Shown here: one piece after another, positions 23,485-32,013 of the stretch
Layout of the letters: each line of letters opens with the position of its first letter
Position numbering within the stretch: position 1 is the first letter of the stretch
From: Geodermatophilaceae bacterium URHA0031
GTDB lineage: Bacteria; Actinomycetota; Actinomycetes; Mycobacteriales; Geodermatophilaceae
Assembly: GCA_000620205.1 (NCBI GenBank)
Contig: JHVP01000007.1
Span: 124,001-188,000 of the forward strand
DNA: 64,000 nucleotides
Reading direction: 5' to 3'
Notes under the pieces: model-generated
Told to the model about the DNA's origin: nothing
Databases searched by the model: none
Seen by the model: the letters and a program-made list of their open reading frames with translations, nothing else
Program-made: the position numbers and the translations under genes

Positions 23485-24528
23485 ATGGTGCGGACGGTGC
23501 GGGTGCTGTGGTGCCTGCTGCTCGTGCTGGCCACCGGGAGCGCGTGCGGCACAGCTGACGGTGGGTCGGGCACCGGACTCGGCGGTAGCTCCCAACCCAC
23601 CACGGACGTGACGACTTTGCCGTCGACCTCGACTTCGCCGTCGACCTCGACTTCGCCGTCGACCTCGACTTCGCCGTCGACCTCGACTTCGCCGTCGACC
23701 TCGACCTCGCCGTCGACCTCGACCTCGCACGCGACGTCGAACTCGGACCCCGGGTTCTCGTGGGTCCCGCCGGGTCCGGCAGACCCGGACGACCCACCGG
23801 ACAGCTCCTGGTACGGCGTGCTGCGGGACGCGGGGACCGGGGACTGCTCACGACTACGGAGTGAGGTCCCGGGTCAGGGGAGCGGCGGCCCACCGCCGGC
23901 TCTGTGGCGCGCGCTCGCCGCCGTGTGCGCTGCGACCATGGAGGGGGACGAATCGCAGTGGGCGACGGCGGAACAGCAGGTGACCGGTCTGCGCGCGTCC
24001 GGCTGCCTGGAGCAAGGCGCGCTGGACCTGCTGCAGCGAGCTCTGCAGTGGCACCGCGAGCACCCCGGACACACGCCCCAGGTGACCGTTCCGGGGCAGG
24101 GAGGCACGACGGCCTGCTTCGAGATCACCTCGGTCACCGACGACCTCGGGAGGGATGCCGGGCTGAGCGGGCCGGTCGGTGGTGGTGACCAGCTCACGAT
24201 CAGCGGACGCGGCATCGAGGACCCGGATGCGGTCCTCATCGGTGGTCGTCCGGCGGTCGTCGAGTCGAGCGGACCGGACGGTGCGAGCGTCATCGACCTC
24301 GAGGTCGTCATCCCGGCGGCCGCCGCACCGGGCGAGGCGACGATCGTCGTCCGGAAGGGCGGCCGGGAGGCGACCGCCCCGCAGACCTTCACCTACACCG
24401 CCGCCGCGGGCAGCAGCGGCAGCGCTTCCAGCAGCAGCACGCCCAGCGGGCATGGTGAACCCAGCACGACCAGCCAGTCGAGCACCAGCGGCGCGCCGAG
24501 CAGCTCCGCTACGGGATCGGGCGGGTAG
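23485..24528 (+). CDS. Secreted (probable lipoprotein) repeat protein with IPT/TIG-like domain, paralogue A
   Basis: A 347-residue protein. A signal peptide ends S-A-C-G (residues 19-22), an imperfect lipobox. A Ser/Thr/Pro linker with six exact P-S-T-S-T-S units follows at about residues 46-81. Then comes a conserved domain (about 90-215) starting W-V-P-P-G-P-A-D-P-D-D-P-P and containing A-L-W-R-A-L-A-A-V-C-A-A and W-H-R-E-H-P-G-H-T-P-Q-V-T-V. An IPT/TIG-like beta-sandwich (about 215-300) and a Ser/Thr-rich tail end it. The conserved and IPT domains are shared with the gene at 25687, so the two are paralogues. A membrane-protein gene lies 4 bases downstream. Cell-surface exposure is likely; function unknown. 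Confidence 0.65.
   Translation: MVRTVRVLWCLLLVLATGSACGTADGGSGTGLGGSSQPTTDVTTLPSTSTSPSTSTSPSTSTSPSTSTSPSTSTSPSTSTSHATSNSDPGFSWVPPGPADPDDPPDSSWYGVLRDAGTGDCSRLRSEVPGQGSGGPPPALWRALAAVCAATMEGDESQWATAEQQVTGLRASGCLEQGALDLLQRALQWHREHPGHTPQVTVPGQGGTTACFEITSVTDDLGRDAGLSGPVGGGDQLTISGRGIEDPDAVLIGGRPAVVESSGPDGASVIDLEVVIPAAAAPGEATIVVRKGGREATAPQTFTYTAAAGSSGSASSSSTPSGHGEPSTTSQSSTSGAPSSSATGSGG
23620..23727. repeat. Six tandem 18-bp repeats inside the lipoprotein gene
   Basis: Units CCGTCGACCTCGACTTCG; the last two have C for T at position 15. The array is in frame and encodes P-S-T-S-T-S units. It is likely to vary in copy number by slippage. Confidence 0.85.
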
Positions 24529-24531
24529 TCG

Positions 24532-25524
24532 GTGCCTCCGCAGCCACGGGGTCGGTCGGCGCAGCCGTCCCGCCGGGCCGGGCGGCCATCGGCCGGCGGA
24601 GTGACCCCTCCCCGGCGAACTCGGGCGACACCCGCGCGAGCGACCGCGCCGCAGCAGGACGCGACGTCCACGCTCCGGTCGGGGTTGTCCGTCCTGGCCA
24701 CGCTCGGGCCGCCGCTGACCATCCTCACCGCGCTGCTGTTCTACTTCGGCTGGGCGCGCAGCGACCAGCAGGCCCGGGCCATGGGTCTCGACGTCACCCT
24801 CTTCGGCTACTCGACCCAGGACTACGTGCTGCGCAGCATCCGTGCGCTGTACGTGCCGCTGCTGGTGCTCGCTGGGGCGATGACCGCGTGCCTGGCTGCG
24901 CACGCCGCCGTGCTCCGCGTCCTCCCGGTCGAAAAGCATCGGCCACACCTGCGCGTGGTGGGCCAGGTGCTCCTGACGGTCGGTCTCGTCGCTGTCGGTG
25001 GGTCGGTCGCCTGGGCGCTGGCCAGACCCAGGTCACTGCCGCTGCTCATCCCGCTGGTGTTGGCCGCAGCCACGGCGGTCGCGGCCTACGGGCGCTGGCT
25101 CGCGACCGCCGCGGACGACGACCGCTCGCCGGTGCCGGAGCTGGTGCCCTGGCAGCGGGCACTGCGGACTCTGCTGATCGGAGCGGTCATCACGCTCGCC
25201 CTGTTCTGGGAGCTGTCGGACTTCGCCGGTGTGGTGGGGCGCGCCTCCGCGCAGCAGCTGGCGGCGTCTGTACCGGCGATGCCCCGTGCCACGGCCTACA
25301 GCAGCGTTCAGCTCGCCATCCAGGCCCCCGGCGTGCAGGAGGACGTACTGGACGTCCCGGCGGACGCCGCTCCCGATGCCGCTCGGTACCGCACGACCGG
25401 GCTGCGCCTCCTCGTCCGATCCGGTGGGCGCTTCTTCTTCGTGCACGACGGCTGGAGCCCGCAGAGCGGCACCGTGATCGTGATCCCCGACGACGGAGGC
25501 ACCCGGTGGCAGTTCTCCCGGTGA
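24532..25524 (+). CDS. Multi-helix membrane protein, unknown function
   Basis: A 330-residue protein. A basic, Pro-rich N-terminus (about 45 residues) is followed by four or five hydrophobic helices at about 52-75, 100-125, 140-160, 165-185 and 220-240. A C-terminal domain outside the membrane (about 250-330) ends F-F-F-V-H-D-G-W-S-P-Q-S-G-T-V-I-V-I-P-D-D. Similar actinobacterial proteins are hypothetical. GTG 24532 starts 3 bases after the stop of the lipoprotein, so co-translation is likely. It sits between the two paralogous lipoprotein genes, suggesting that the three act together. Confidence 0.65.
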   Translation: MPPQPRGRSAQPSRRAGRPSAGGVTPPRRTRATPARATAPQQDATSTLRSGLSVLATLGPPLTILTALLFYFGWARSDQQARAMGLDVTLFGYSTQDYVLRSIRALYVPLLVLAGAMTACLAAHAAVLRVLPVEKHRPHLRVVGQVLLTVGLVAVGGSVAWALARPRSLPLLIPLVLAAATAVAAYGRWLATAADDDRSPVPELVPWQRALRTLLIGAVITLALFWELSDFAGVVGRASAQQLAASVPAMPRATAYSSVQLAIQAPGVQEDVLDVPADAAPDAARYRTTGLRLLVRSGGRFFFVHDGWSPQSGTVIVIPDDGGTRWQFSR

Positions 25525-25686
25525 TCCTGAGCAGACCCCGGACTGCGGCCCGGCGTCATCTGCGATCGCGAGCCCGCGGACGGTACCGGCCGTCCGCCGA
25601 GCGCTGATGCTCCTGGGTGCAACTGCACCTGAGCGGTGGCCTTCCTCGATCACGACGGAGGCCGTGCAACCGAAGGGGTGGATGTC

Positions 25687-27087
25687 ATGCTCCACGCACG
25701 GCGAGCGCTCTCCTGCTTCCTGGTGGCGCCGCTCCTGATGACCGCCTGCGGCGGGTCGGATCCGGCAACCGAGGCCGGTCCAGCCGATCCCGGGTACACC
25801 TCGGCACCGGCTCCGCAGCAGGCCGATCCGGAGACGGGCGATCGAGCAGATCCGCGTAGCTCGGATCCGCCAGGTGCGGGCGAGCCGTCGGGGCAGGACG
25901 ACCCGGGTTCGCAGGAGCCCGGTCCCAGGAGTGGCGGGTCGCCGGGCGCGGGTGACCCGACCGGGCAGCGGGGTCCAGGTTCGCCGGGTCCGCTCTCGCC
26001 GGGCCCGAGATCCCCCGGTACGAGCTCGCAGGAGCCGAATCCGCCGGGGTCCAAGTCGCCAGGCGTGGAGCCCTCGGCTCCGGGCTCCCCGGCTCCGGGC
26101 TCGCCAGGCCCGGAGTCCCCGGCTCCGGGCTCCCCCGCTCCGGGCTCGCCAGGTTCGAAGTCCTCGGCTCCGGGCTCGCCGGCTCCGGGTTCGCCGGCTC
26201 CGGGTTCGCCGGCTCCGGGTTCGCCGGCTCCGGGTTCGCCGGGCCCGAACTCGCCGGGCCCGAACTCGCCGGGCCCGAACTCGCCCGGCCCTCCACCTCC
26301 GCCTCTACCTCCGCCTCCGCCTCCGCCTCCGCCTCCGCCCCCGCCCCCGCCTCCGCCTCCGCCTCCGCCTCCGCCTCCGCCCCCGCCTCCGCCTCCGCCT
26401 CCGCCTCCGTCCGGCAGCGTCACCTGGCTCCCGCCAGGCCCTGCGGACCCGAACGACCCGCCGCCGTTCGGTTGGTACGGCAACCTGCGGAACGCAGCCC
26501 GGAGCGGTACGTGTGACGACCTTCAACGGCGCGTGGACGAGGGGGACGACCAGGGGGAGGCACCCAGTCTCTGGCAGGCCCTCACCGCTGTCTGTGCCGC
26601 GGCGATCGAGGGGGACCAGTCACAGTGGGTCGTCGCGGAGGACCTCGCCGAGGGGGCCACCGTGCGGGACTGCCTGGACGACGCTGCACTGGAGCTGCTG
26701 GGCGACGCGCTCACCTGGCACCGGGCGAACGCGGGCGCGACACCTCAGGTGACGGTCCCCAGCGACGGCGCCACGACGGCGTGCATGACGATCGAGACCG
26801 TGAGCGTGGTGGGCGCCGACCCTGAGGCCGAGCTGGAGGGGCCCATCGCTGGTGGTACCCGGCTGAGGATCCAGGGACTCGCCATCCAGGGCGGTGCGGA
26901 GGTCACTGTTGGCGGCGAGCCGGTGGACGTCGTGGAGGGCGACCCGCCCGAGGAGAACGACGGTGACCCGTACGAGACGGTGGAGGTGGAGACCCCGGCG
27001 GTCACCGAACCGGGGAGTGTCTCGATCGTGCTGAGCAAGGACGGTCGGGAGGCGGTGGCCGAGCAGGAGTTCACCTACGTCCCCTGA
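25687..27087 (+). CDS. Lipoprotein with extreme Pro-rich linker and IPT/TIG-like domain, paralogue B
   Basis: A 466-residue protein. The signal peptide has lipobox L-M-T-A-C (Cys20). A linker of P-G-S-P-A-P-G-S-type repeats (about 60-200) leads into 34 consecutive prolines at residues 208-241. The conserved domain (about 245-370) starts T-W-L-P-P-G-P-A-D-P-N-D-P-P and the IPT/TIG-like domain occupies about 370-466. Domain order and motifs match paralogue A, but the linker is wholly different. A rigid polyproline rod would hold the C-terminal domains away from the membrane. ATG 25687 is chosen because the signal peptide starts there. Confidence 0.7.
   Translation: MLHARRALSCFLVAPLLMTACGGSDPATEAGPADPGYTSAPAPQQADPETGDRADPRSSDPPGAGEPSGQDDPGSQEPGPRSGGSPGAGDPTGQRGPGSPGPLSPGPRSPGTSSQEPNPPGSKSPGVEPSAPGSPAPGSPGPESPAPGSPAPGSPGSKSSAPGSPAPGSPAPGSPAPGSPAPGSPGPNSPGPNSPGPNSPGPPPPPLPPPPPPPPPPPPPPPPPPPPPPPPPPPPPPPPPPSGSVTWLPPGPADPNDPPPFGWYGNLRNAARSGTCDDLQRRVDEGDDQGEAPSLWQALTAVCAAAIEGDQSQWVVAEDLAEGATVRDCLDDAALELLGDALTWHRANAGATPQVTVPSDGATTACMTIETVSVVGADPEAELEGPIAGGTRLRIQGLAIQGGAEVTVGGEPVDVVEGDPPEENDGDPYETVEVETPAVTEPGSVSIVLSKDGREAVAEQEFTYVP
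26308..26409. repeat. CCTCCG hexamer array encoding 34 prolines
   Basis: An uninterrupted run of Pro codons, mainly alternating CCT and CCG with a few CCC. The opposite strand reads as poly-Gly/Arg open frames, which are shadows. Confidence 0.9.
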
Positions 27088-27115
27088 CGAGCGCGAGCTC
27101 CGGTGCGTTCGTCAG
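27084..27115. terminator. Hairpin over two convergent stop codons
   Basis: CTGACGAGCGC and GCGTTCGTCAG pair at 10 of 11 positions with a 10-base loop. The arms contain the stop codons of the lipoprotein (plus) and of the FMN glutamate-synthase-like gene (minus). Confidence 0.5.
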
Positions 27116-28683
27116 CCGACGGCGGTGGGGGACGGCGGGGCGCTGCCGCCCTGCGGTGCCTCGGTCATCAGCCGGATGACCTCCTCCCGGTCGGCCACCG
27201 ACGGCAGCCCCCAGCCCGGCTCGTACTCGTAGACCTCGGCGAGCGGTCGGGACGCCGTCCGCCCGGTGAGGATCTCCACCGCCGAGCTGTCGATGAGCCC
27301 CGGGTGCTCGACCCCGCACGCCTCGGCGACCTTGCGCAGGTCTCGGCGCAGCGTCGCGATGTAGGTCGCCGCCCGGACCGACTTCAGCTCCGGGTCCAGG
27401 CCGTGCGACAGCCACGGGTTCTGCGTGGCCACCCCGGTCGGGCAGGTGTCGGTGTGGCACTTCTGCGCCTGGATGCAGCCGATCGCCAGCATCGCCTCGC
27501 GGGCGACGTTGACCAGGTCGCAGCCCAGCGCGAAGGCGACGATCGCGTTGTCCGGCAGCCCGAGCTTGCCGCCGCCGATGAACGTGACCTGCTCGTGCAG
27601 TCCGGCCCGGGCGAAGGTCGAGTAGACCCGTGCGAAGCCGAGCTGGAAGGGCAGTGACACCGAGTCGGTGAAGATCAGCGGGGCGGCACCGGTGCCGCCC
27701 TCGCCGCCGTCGATGGTCACGAAGTCCACGCCGCGGCCGGTGGTCGCCATGAGGTCGGTGAGCTCGCCCCAGAACGCCATGTCGCCGACCGCGGACTTGA
27801 TGCCGACCGGCAGCCCGGTCTCGGTGGCCAGCAGCTCCACCCAGTCCAGCAGGCTGTCCGCGTCGGAGAACTCGGCGTGCCGGGACGGGCTGATGCAGTC
27901 CACCCCCTCCGGGACGCCGCGGGCCGCGGCGATCTCCGCGGACACCTTGGCCGCCGGGAGCACACCGCCCAGACCCGGCTTGGCGCCCTGGCTGAGCTTG
28001 ACCTCCAGTGCCCGGACCGGGGCGGAGGCGACCAGGTCCTTGAGCCGGGCCAGGTCGAAGCGGCCGTCCTCGTCGCGGCAGCCGAAGTACGCCGTCCCGA
28101 TCTGGAACACCAGCTCGCCGCCGTGCCGGTGGTGCGCCGACAGCCCGCCCTCGCCGGTGTTCTGCAGGCAGCCGGCCAGCGCGGCCCCGCGGTTGAGCGA
28201 CTCGACCGCCCGGCCGGACAGCGAGCCGAAGCTCATCGCCGAGATGTTGACCACCGACCCGGGGCGGAACGCCCGCGCCCGGCCGCGGGGACCGCCGAGC
28301 ACCTTGGCGCCGGGTAGCGGCATCTCGTGCCCGGCCTCCACGTGTGTGGCCGGCACCGCCCGGCCGAACGTGCGGTGCTTGATCACCGGGTAGCCGGCGG
28401 TGTACTCGAGGTCGTTGTCGGTGCCGAAGCCGAAGTAGTTGTTCTCCTTCTTCGCCGAGGCGTACACCCAGCGGCGCTGGTCCCGGGTGAACGGCCGCTC
28501 CTCGTTGTTGCCGGCCACCAGGTACTGCCGCAGCTCGGGTCCGACGGACTCCAGCAGGTAGCGGGCGTGGCCGATCACCGGGAAGTTCCGCAGCAGGGTG
28601 TGCTCGCGCTGCAGCAGGTCCCGGGCGGCGACCCCGGCCAGGGCGGAGAGTCCGGCTGCAGCAGCGCGTGTGGCCCAGGTCAT
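27112..28683 (-). CDS. FMN-binding glutamate synthase-family protein (GltB central-domain-like)
   Basis: A 523-residue protein with a short N-terminal hydrophobic segment (residues 5-22) and then the FMN-binding TIM-barrel of glutamate synthases. Motifs include I-S-A-M-S-F-G-S-L-S-G-R-A, N-T-G-E-G-G-L-S, E-V-K-L-S-Q-G-A-K-P-G-L-G-G, I-D-G-G-E-G-G-T-G-A-A-P and C-H-T-D-T-C-P-T-G-V-A-T-Q. It lacks the amidotransferase and GXGXG domains of GltB, as in archaeal-type or stand-alone members whose reaction is not settled. Two ATGs compete (28683 and 28695); 28683 fits homologous starts better. The GGAGG lies too close to the upstream one. Confidence 0.87.
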   Translation of the reverse strand: MTWATRAAAAGLSALAGVAARDLLQREHTLLRNFPVIGHARYLLESVGPELRQYLVAGNNEERPFTRDQRRWVYASAKKENNYFGFGTDNDLEYTAGYPVIKHRTFGRAVPATHVEAGHEMPLPGAKVLGGPRGRARAFRPGSVVNISAMSFGSLSGRAVESLNRGAALAGCLQNTGEGGLSAHHRHGGELVFQIGTAYFGCRDEDGRFDLARLKDLVASAPVRALEVKLSQGAKPGLGGVLPAAKVSAEIAAARGVPEGVDCISPSRHAEFSDADSLLDWVELLATETGLPVGIKSAVGDMAFWGELTDLMATTGRGVDFVTIDGGEGGTGAAPLIFTDSVSLPFQLGFARVYSTFARAGLHEQVTFIGGGKLGLPDNAIVAFALGCDLVNVAREAMLAIGCIQAQKCHTDTCPTGVATQNPWLSHGLDPELKSVRAATYIATLRRDLRKVAEACGVEHPGLIDSSAVEILTGRTASRPLAEVYEYEPGWGLPSVADREEVIRLMTEAPQGGSAPPSPTAVG

Positions 28684-28869
28684 GCCGGTAACCATGCCTC
28701 CGCGGTGAGCCCGGCGGAACGTACTCGGACGCCGCGACACGCGGGAGCCGGCAGGTGGCGCGCCGGGGAGGTCTTCACAGGCTGCGCACAGCTCGCTTTA
28801 CTGCCCTGACCGCGGCCGTGACCAGGCCGCCCGCACCCCACCGGGCGCGTCCCGGGGACGGGAAGCGCC

Positions 28870-30612
28870 ATGTGGTCTCGCCGTGCAGGACGCATCAGCT
28901 CACCGAGGACCATCGCGGTCCTCGCCGCCGCGGTGACGACGGTGGTCGCCACCGCGCCCGCCGCATCCGCCGCGCCCGCCGCGACCGCGGCACCGGCCGC
29001 CGAGCAGGGGCCGACCGCCGAGTACGTCGTCGCCTTCACCGGCAGCCCGGAGGCCGCGACGGCCGCCGTCCAGGCCGCGGGCGGCTCGGTCGCCGACGTC
29101 ACCGAGGAGGTCGGCGTCGCGCTGGTGACGTCGGACAACGCCCGGTTCCTGGGTGACGTGCGGGCCAGCGGCGGGATCGCCGGGGCGGCGCGCAACCACG
29201 CCGTCGGCACCAGCCACCCCGGCATGCCGCACCGTTTCGCCGACGAGCGACCGCCCGGGGCGCATCCCGGCGGTGGCGGTCCGGGCTCCGGCGGCGGCCC
29301 GTCCGGGCACGGGCCCGGCGAAGAGCCCCTGGCGGACCTGCAGTGGGACATGGAGATGATCGGGGCGACGCCGGACGCGGCGCAGCGCCGGGCCACCGGC
29401 AAGGGCGTCGACGTCGGGATCATGGACACCGGCATCGACGCCACGCACCCCGACCTGGCCAGGAACTTCGACGCGGCGCGGTCGCGGAACTTCACCACCG
29501 ACATGCCCGACATCGACGGCCCGTGCGAGGTGCCGAGCTGCGTCGACCCGGCGGACGTGGACGGCGACGGGCACGGCACGCACGTCGCGGGCATCGTGGC
29601 CGCCGACGACAACGGCTTCGGCATCGGCGGGGTCGCCCCGGACGCCACCCTGGTCAACGTGCGGGCCGGTCAGGACTCCGGCTACTTCTTCCTCTACGAG
29701 ACGGTCGCGGCGCTGGTGTACTCCGCCGAGATCCGGCTCGACGTCGTGAACATGAGCTTCTACACCGACCCGTGGCTCTACAACTGCACCTCCCGGGACG
29801 AGTACCTGGAGGGCACCGTCACCGACGAGGAGCTCGCCGAGCAGCGGCTCGTCCGCGAGCTGCTCACCGGAGCGCTGGACTACGCGAGCGGACGCGGGGT
29901 CACCCTGGTCTCCGCCGCCGGCAACGAGCACACCGACCTGGCGGCACCGACCCGGGTCGACGAGATGAGCCCGGACTACCCGCCGGACGCAGCCTCCCCC
30001 CGGGTGGTCGCGAACACCTGCCTGAACCTGCCCAGCGAGGCGCCGAACGTGATCTCGGTGTCCGCGGTCGGCCCCTCGACCACGAAGGCCGACTACTCGA
30101 ACTACGGGCTGGGGGACGTCGAGATCGCCGCCCCGGGCGGGTGGTACCGCGACCTCGTCGGCACCCCGGCCTACATGACGGCGGGCAACCTGATCCTGTC
30201 CTCCTACCCGCTGCAGGCGGCGATCGACCAGGGTCTGGCCGATCCCGGCGGGCAGCCGGTCGACGACATGTCGGTGCGGTACTGCGACGCGGCGGGCGTG
30301 TGCGGCTTCTACACCTACCTGCAGGGGACGTCGATGGCCTCACCGCACGTCGCCGGGGTCGCCGCCCTGGTCATCGACGAGTTCGGCCGCCCGACCGGGC
30401 ACGGTGGGCGTGCCCTGGACCCGGCGGTCGTGGCCCGGGTGCTCGCCCGGTCGGCGGCCGACCACCCCTGCCCCGCGGGCGGGGTCGAGGACTACACCGA
30501 CGAGGGGCGGGACCCGGCGCTGTTCAACGCGGTCTGCCAGGGCACGACCGACGTCAACGGCCTCTACGGCGAGGGCATCGTCGATGCCGCGGCCGCCGTC
30601 CGAGGATGGTGA
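28870..30612 (+). CDS. Secreted S8-family serine peptidase (subtilase)
   Basis: A 580-residue protein. A signal peptide (to about residue 36) is followed by an I9-like propeptide (A-E-Y-V-V-A-F-T-G-S ... A-A-R-N-H-A-V-G) and a Gly/Pro/His-rich linker (about 115-150). The catalytic domain has Asp in I-M-D-T-G-I-D, His in D-G-H-G-T-H-V-A-G, Asn in S-A-A-G-N-E and Ser in G-T-S-M-A-S-P-H-V. Several cysteines (C-E-V-P-S-C, Y-C-D-A-A-G-V-C) may form disulfides. All catalytic residues are present, so it should be an active exported protease. ATG 28870 gives a proper signal peptide. Confidence 0.92.
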   Translation: MWSRRAGRISSPRTIAVLAAAVTTVVATAPAASAAPAATAAPAAEQGPTAEYVVAFTGSPEAATAAVQAAGGSVADVTEEVGVALVTSDNARFLGDVRASGGIAGAARNHAVGTSHPGMPHRFADERPPGAHPGGGGPGSGGGPSGHGPGEEPLADLQWDMEMIGATPDAAQRRATGKGVDVGIMDTGIDATHPDLARNFDAARSRNFTTDMPDIDGPCEVPSCVDPADVDGDGHGTHVAGIVAADDNGFGIGGVAPDATLVNVRAGQDSGYFFLYETVAALVYSAEIRLDVVNMSFYTDPWLYNCTSRDEYLEGTVTDEELAEQRLVRELLTGALDYASGRGVTLVSAAGNEHTDLAAPTRVDEMSPDYPPDAASPRVVANTCLNLPSEAPNVISVSAVGPSTTKADYSNYGLGDVEIAAPGGWYRDLVGTPAYMTAGNLILSSYPLQAAIDQGLADPGGQPVDDMSVRYCDAAGVCGFYTYLQGTSMASPHVAGVAALVIDEFGRPTGHGGRALDPAVVARVLARSAADHPCPAGGVEDYTDEGRDPALFNAVCQGTTDVNGLYGEGIVDAAAAVRGW

Positions 30613-30640
30613 CCCACCCCGAGGCCGAGCCGACGGCCGC

Positions 30641-31156
30641 TCACCGGGGTCCGACGGGCAGCCTGGTGTCGACGACGTTGTCGAACCGGGGGTCGCCGCC
30701 GCGGATCAGCACGAAGTGCTGATCGACGGTGGCCTGGTAGGCCCGCAGCGGACCGGCCGGTCCGACGTCGTCCGGGCCGAGGTGCTGGCGGGCCGGGAGA
30801 CGGGAGTTGAGGAGGTCGAGGGCGGCGGGTTGCTCCGCGTCGGGGACCAGCCCGGCGGTCGCCTCCAGGTACAGGGCCTCCGCCCGCCCGATCGGCGCGG
30901 CCGTGTCGAAGACCGTGATCGCCACCTGCGGACGTGCCGCGATGTTGCGCGAGTGCCGGCTGTCCGGCCCGGACACCCACACCACCCGGTGCGTGCCGTC
31001 GGGCGCGTGGAAGACCGGGGTGACCCACGGGGTGCCGCCCGGGTCGGCAGTGCCGAGCACGAGGTAGTGGTGGTGCGCGAGCAGCCGCGGGACGGTTGCC
31101 CAGAGGGTGGCCGCGAGCTCCGCGGAAGCCAGTCCTTCGCTGCCGGGACCGGTCAT
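30641..31156 (-). CDS. Pyridoxamine 5'-phosphate oxidase-family (FMN-binding split barrel) protein
   Basis: A 171-residue split-barrel flavoprotein-like protein: Y-L-V-L-G-T-A-D-P-G-G-T-P-W-V-T-P-V-F near residue 32, V-W-V-S-G-P-D-S-R-H-S-R-N-I near 62, then Q-V-A-I-T-V-F-D. Members bind FMN, F420 or haem; the cofactor cannot be assigned here. The start is set by GGAGGAGG upstream of ATG 31156. It is convergent with the subtilase and divergent from a small membrane-protein pair. Confidence 0.8.
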   Translation of the reverse strand: MTGPGSEGLASAELAATLWATVPRLLAHHHYLVLGTADPGGTPWVTPVFHAPDGTHRVVWVSGPDSRHSRNIAARPQVAITVFDTAAPIGRAEALYLEATAGLVPDAEQPAALDLLNSRLPARQHLGPDDVGPAGPLRAYQATVDQHFVLIRGGDPRFDNVVDTRLPVGPR

Positions 31157-31388
31157 CGGCTCCTCCTCCGGTGGGTGGCGCCCGGACCGGGCTGCTGCAC
31201 CGCTGCCTGGGACCCCGGCGGTCACCGCAACTCATCGGCGGCGGGGCAGCTCTGGTCCGGTGGACGGCCGCGCCCGGGACGTGGCGGAGGCGCCGATCGG
31301 AGCGGAGCCCGACTGACCGGGCGACACCCGGGTAGGACGGGCGCGGGGCCGAGCCCAGGTCCTGCCGTCCTCCCGAGGAGGCACACCC

Positions 31389-31598
31389 GTGAGCACACCC
31401 AGCAACGTCCCCCCACCCGCCGCCCGGTCCTCCTCGCCGTCGGCGACCACGGAGCAGGAGGACGGCGAGAAGCCCGGGCTCTTCCAGTCGCACGGCTGGC
31501 TGACCCCGGTCGTCGTCATCGTGTCCATCGTCGTGCTGTTCGCGGCGATGTTCGCGCTCACCTGGGGCGCCGGCGGCGGGGAGGTCTTCGGCAGCTGA
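31389..31598 (+). CDS. Small single-helix membrane protein, copy 1
   Basis: A 69-residue protein: a polar Pro/Ser-rich cytoplasmic tail, P-G-L-F-Q-S-H-G-W-L-T-P, one membrane helix (about 40-60) and a short end T-W-G-A-G-G-G. The GTG start has GAGGAGG at good distance. It shares the G-L-F-x(4)-W-L-T-P and L-T-W-x-A-G-G pattern with the gene at 31709 and similar leader sequence, so the two arose by tandem duplication. No known function. Confidence 0.6.
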   Translation: MSTPSNVPPPAARSSSPSATTEQEDGEKPGLFQSHGWLTPVVVIVSIVVLFAAMFALTWGAGGGEVFGS

Positions 31599-31708
31599 CC
31601 TGCCGGAGAAGCCGTGTCCGGACGGCCGCCACGGCTGCCGCCCGCGAGTAGCGTCCGCGCCAGAGCTGAGCCCAGGCCTGGCCCGGCCGTCTCCTCGGGA
31701 GGCATGCG

Positions 31709-31972
31709 ATGAGCACCCCCACCTCCGCCCGCGACACCGACCGCGTCGGGACGGCGGTCGTCCCGCAGCCGCGGCGCCCGTCGGACCCACCGCTCCCGGC
31801 GACGGCCGAGCGACCGCCTGCGGCCGGGCCGGAGCCGGACGAACCGGTCGGCCTGTTCGGCAGGTACCTCTGGCTGACCCCGGCGGCCGGGATCGCCTGC
31901 ACCGTGGCCCTCTTCGTCGCGATGATCGTGCTCACCTGGGCGGCCGGCGGCCTCACGCCGTTCAACGACTGA
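31709..31972 (+). CDS. Small single-helix membrane protein, copy 2
   Basis: An 87-residue protein paralogous to the gene at 31389: a longer Pro/Arg-rich N-terminal tail, V-G-L-F-G-R-Y-L-W-L-T-P, one membrane helix (about 58-78) and L-T-W-A-A-G-G-L. ATG 31709 follows GGGAGG. TAGCGT at about 31648-31653 is a plausible -10. The G-L-F-x(4)-W-L-T-P signature may define a family of small envelope proteins; function unknown. Confidence 0.6.
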   Translation: MSTPTSARDTDRVGTAVVPQPRRPSDPPLPATAERPPAAGPEPDEPVGLFGRYLWLTPAAGIACTVALFVAMIVLTWAAGGLTPFND

Positions 31973-32001
31973 GCCGGGATGCGGGTGTCACAGCAGGCCC
32001 C

Positions 32002-32007
32002 TAGCCT
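32002..32007 (+). promoter_or_regulatory. -10 element of the M1 peptidase gene
   Basis: TAGCCT ends six bases before ATG 32014; no Shine-Dalgarno sequence is present, so the transcript is probably leaderless. Confidence 0.5.
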
Positions 32008-32013
32008 GCGCTC

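Noticed and set aside
25650..26483. Poly-glycine open frame on the minus strand (PE_PGRS-like appearance)
   Set aside because: It is the complement of the proline and PGSPAP repeats of the lipoprotein gene; the lipobox and conserved domains support the plus strand.
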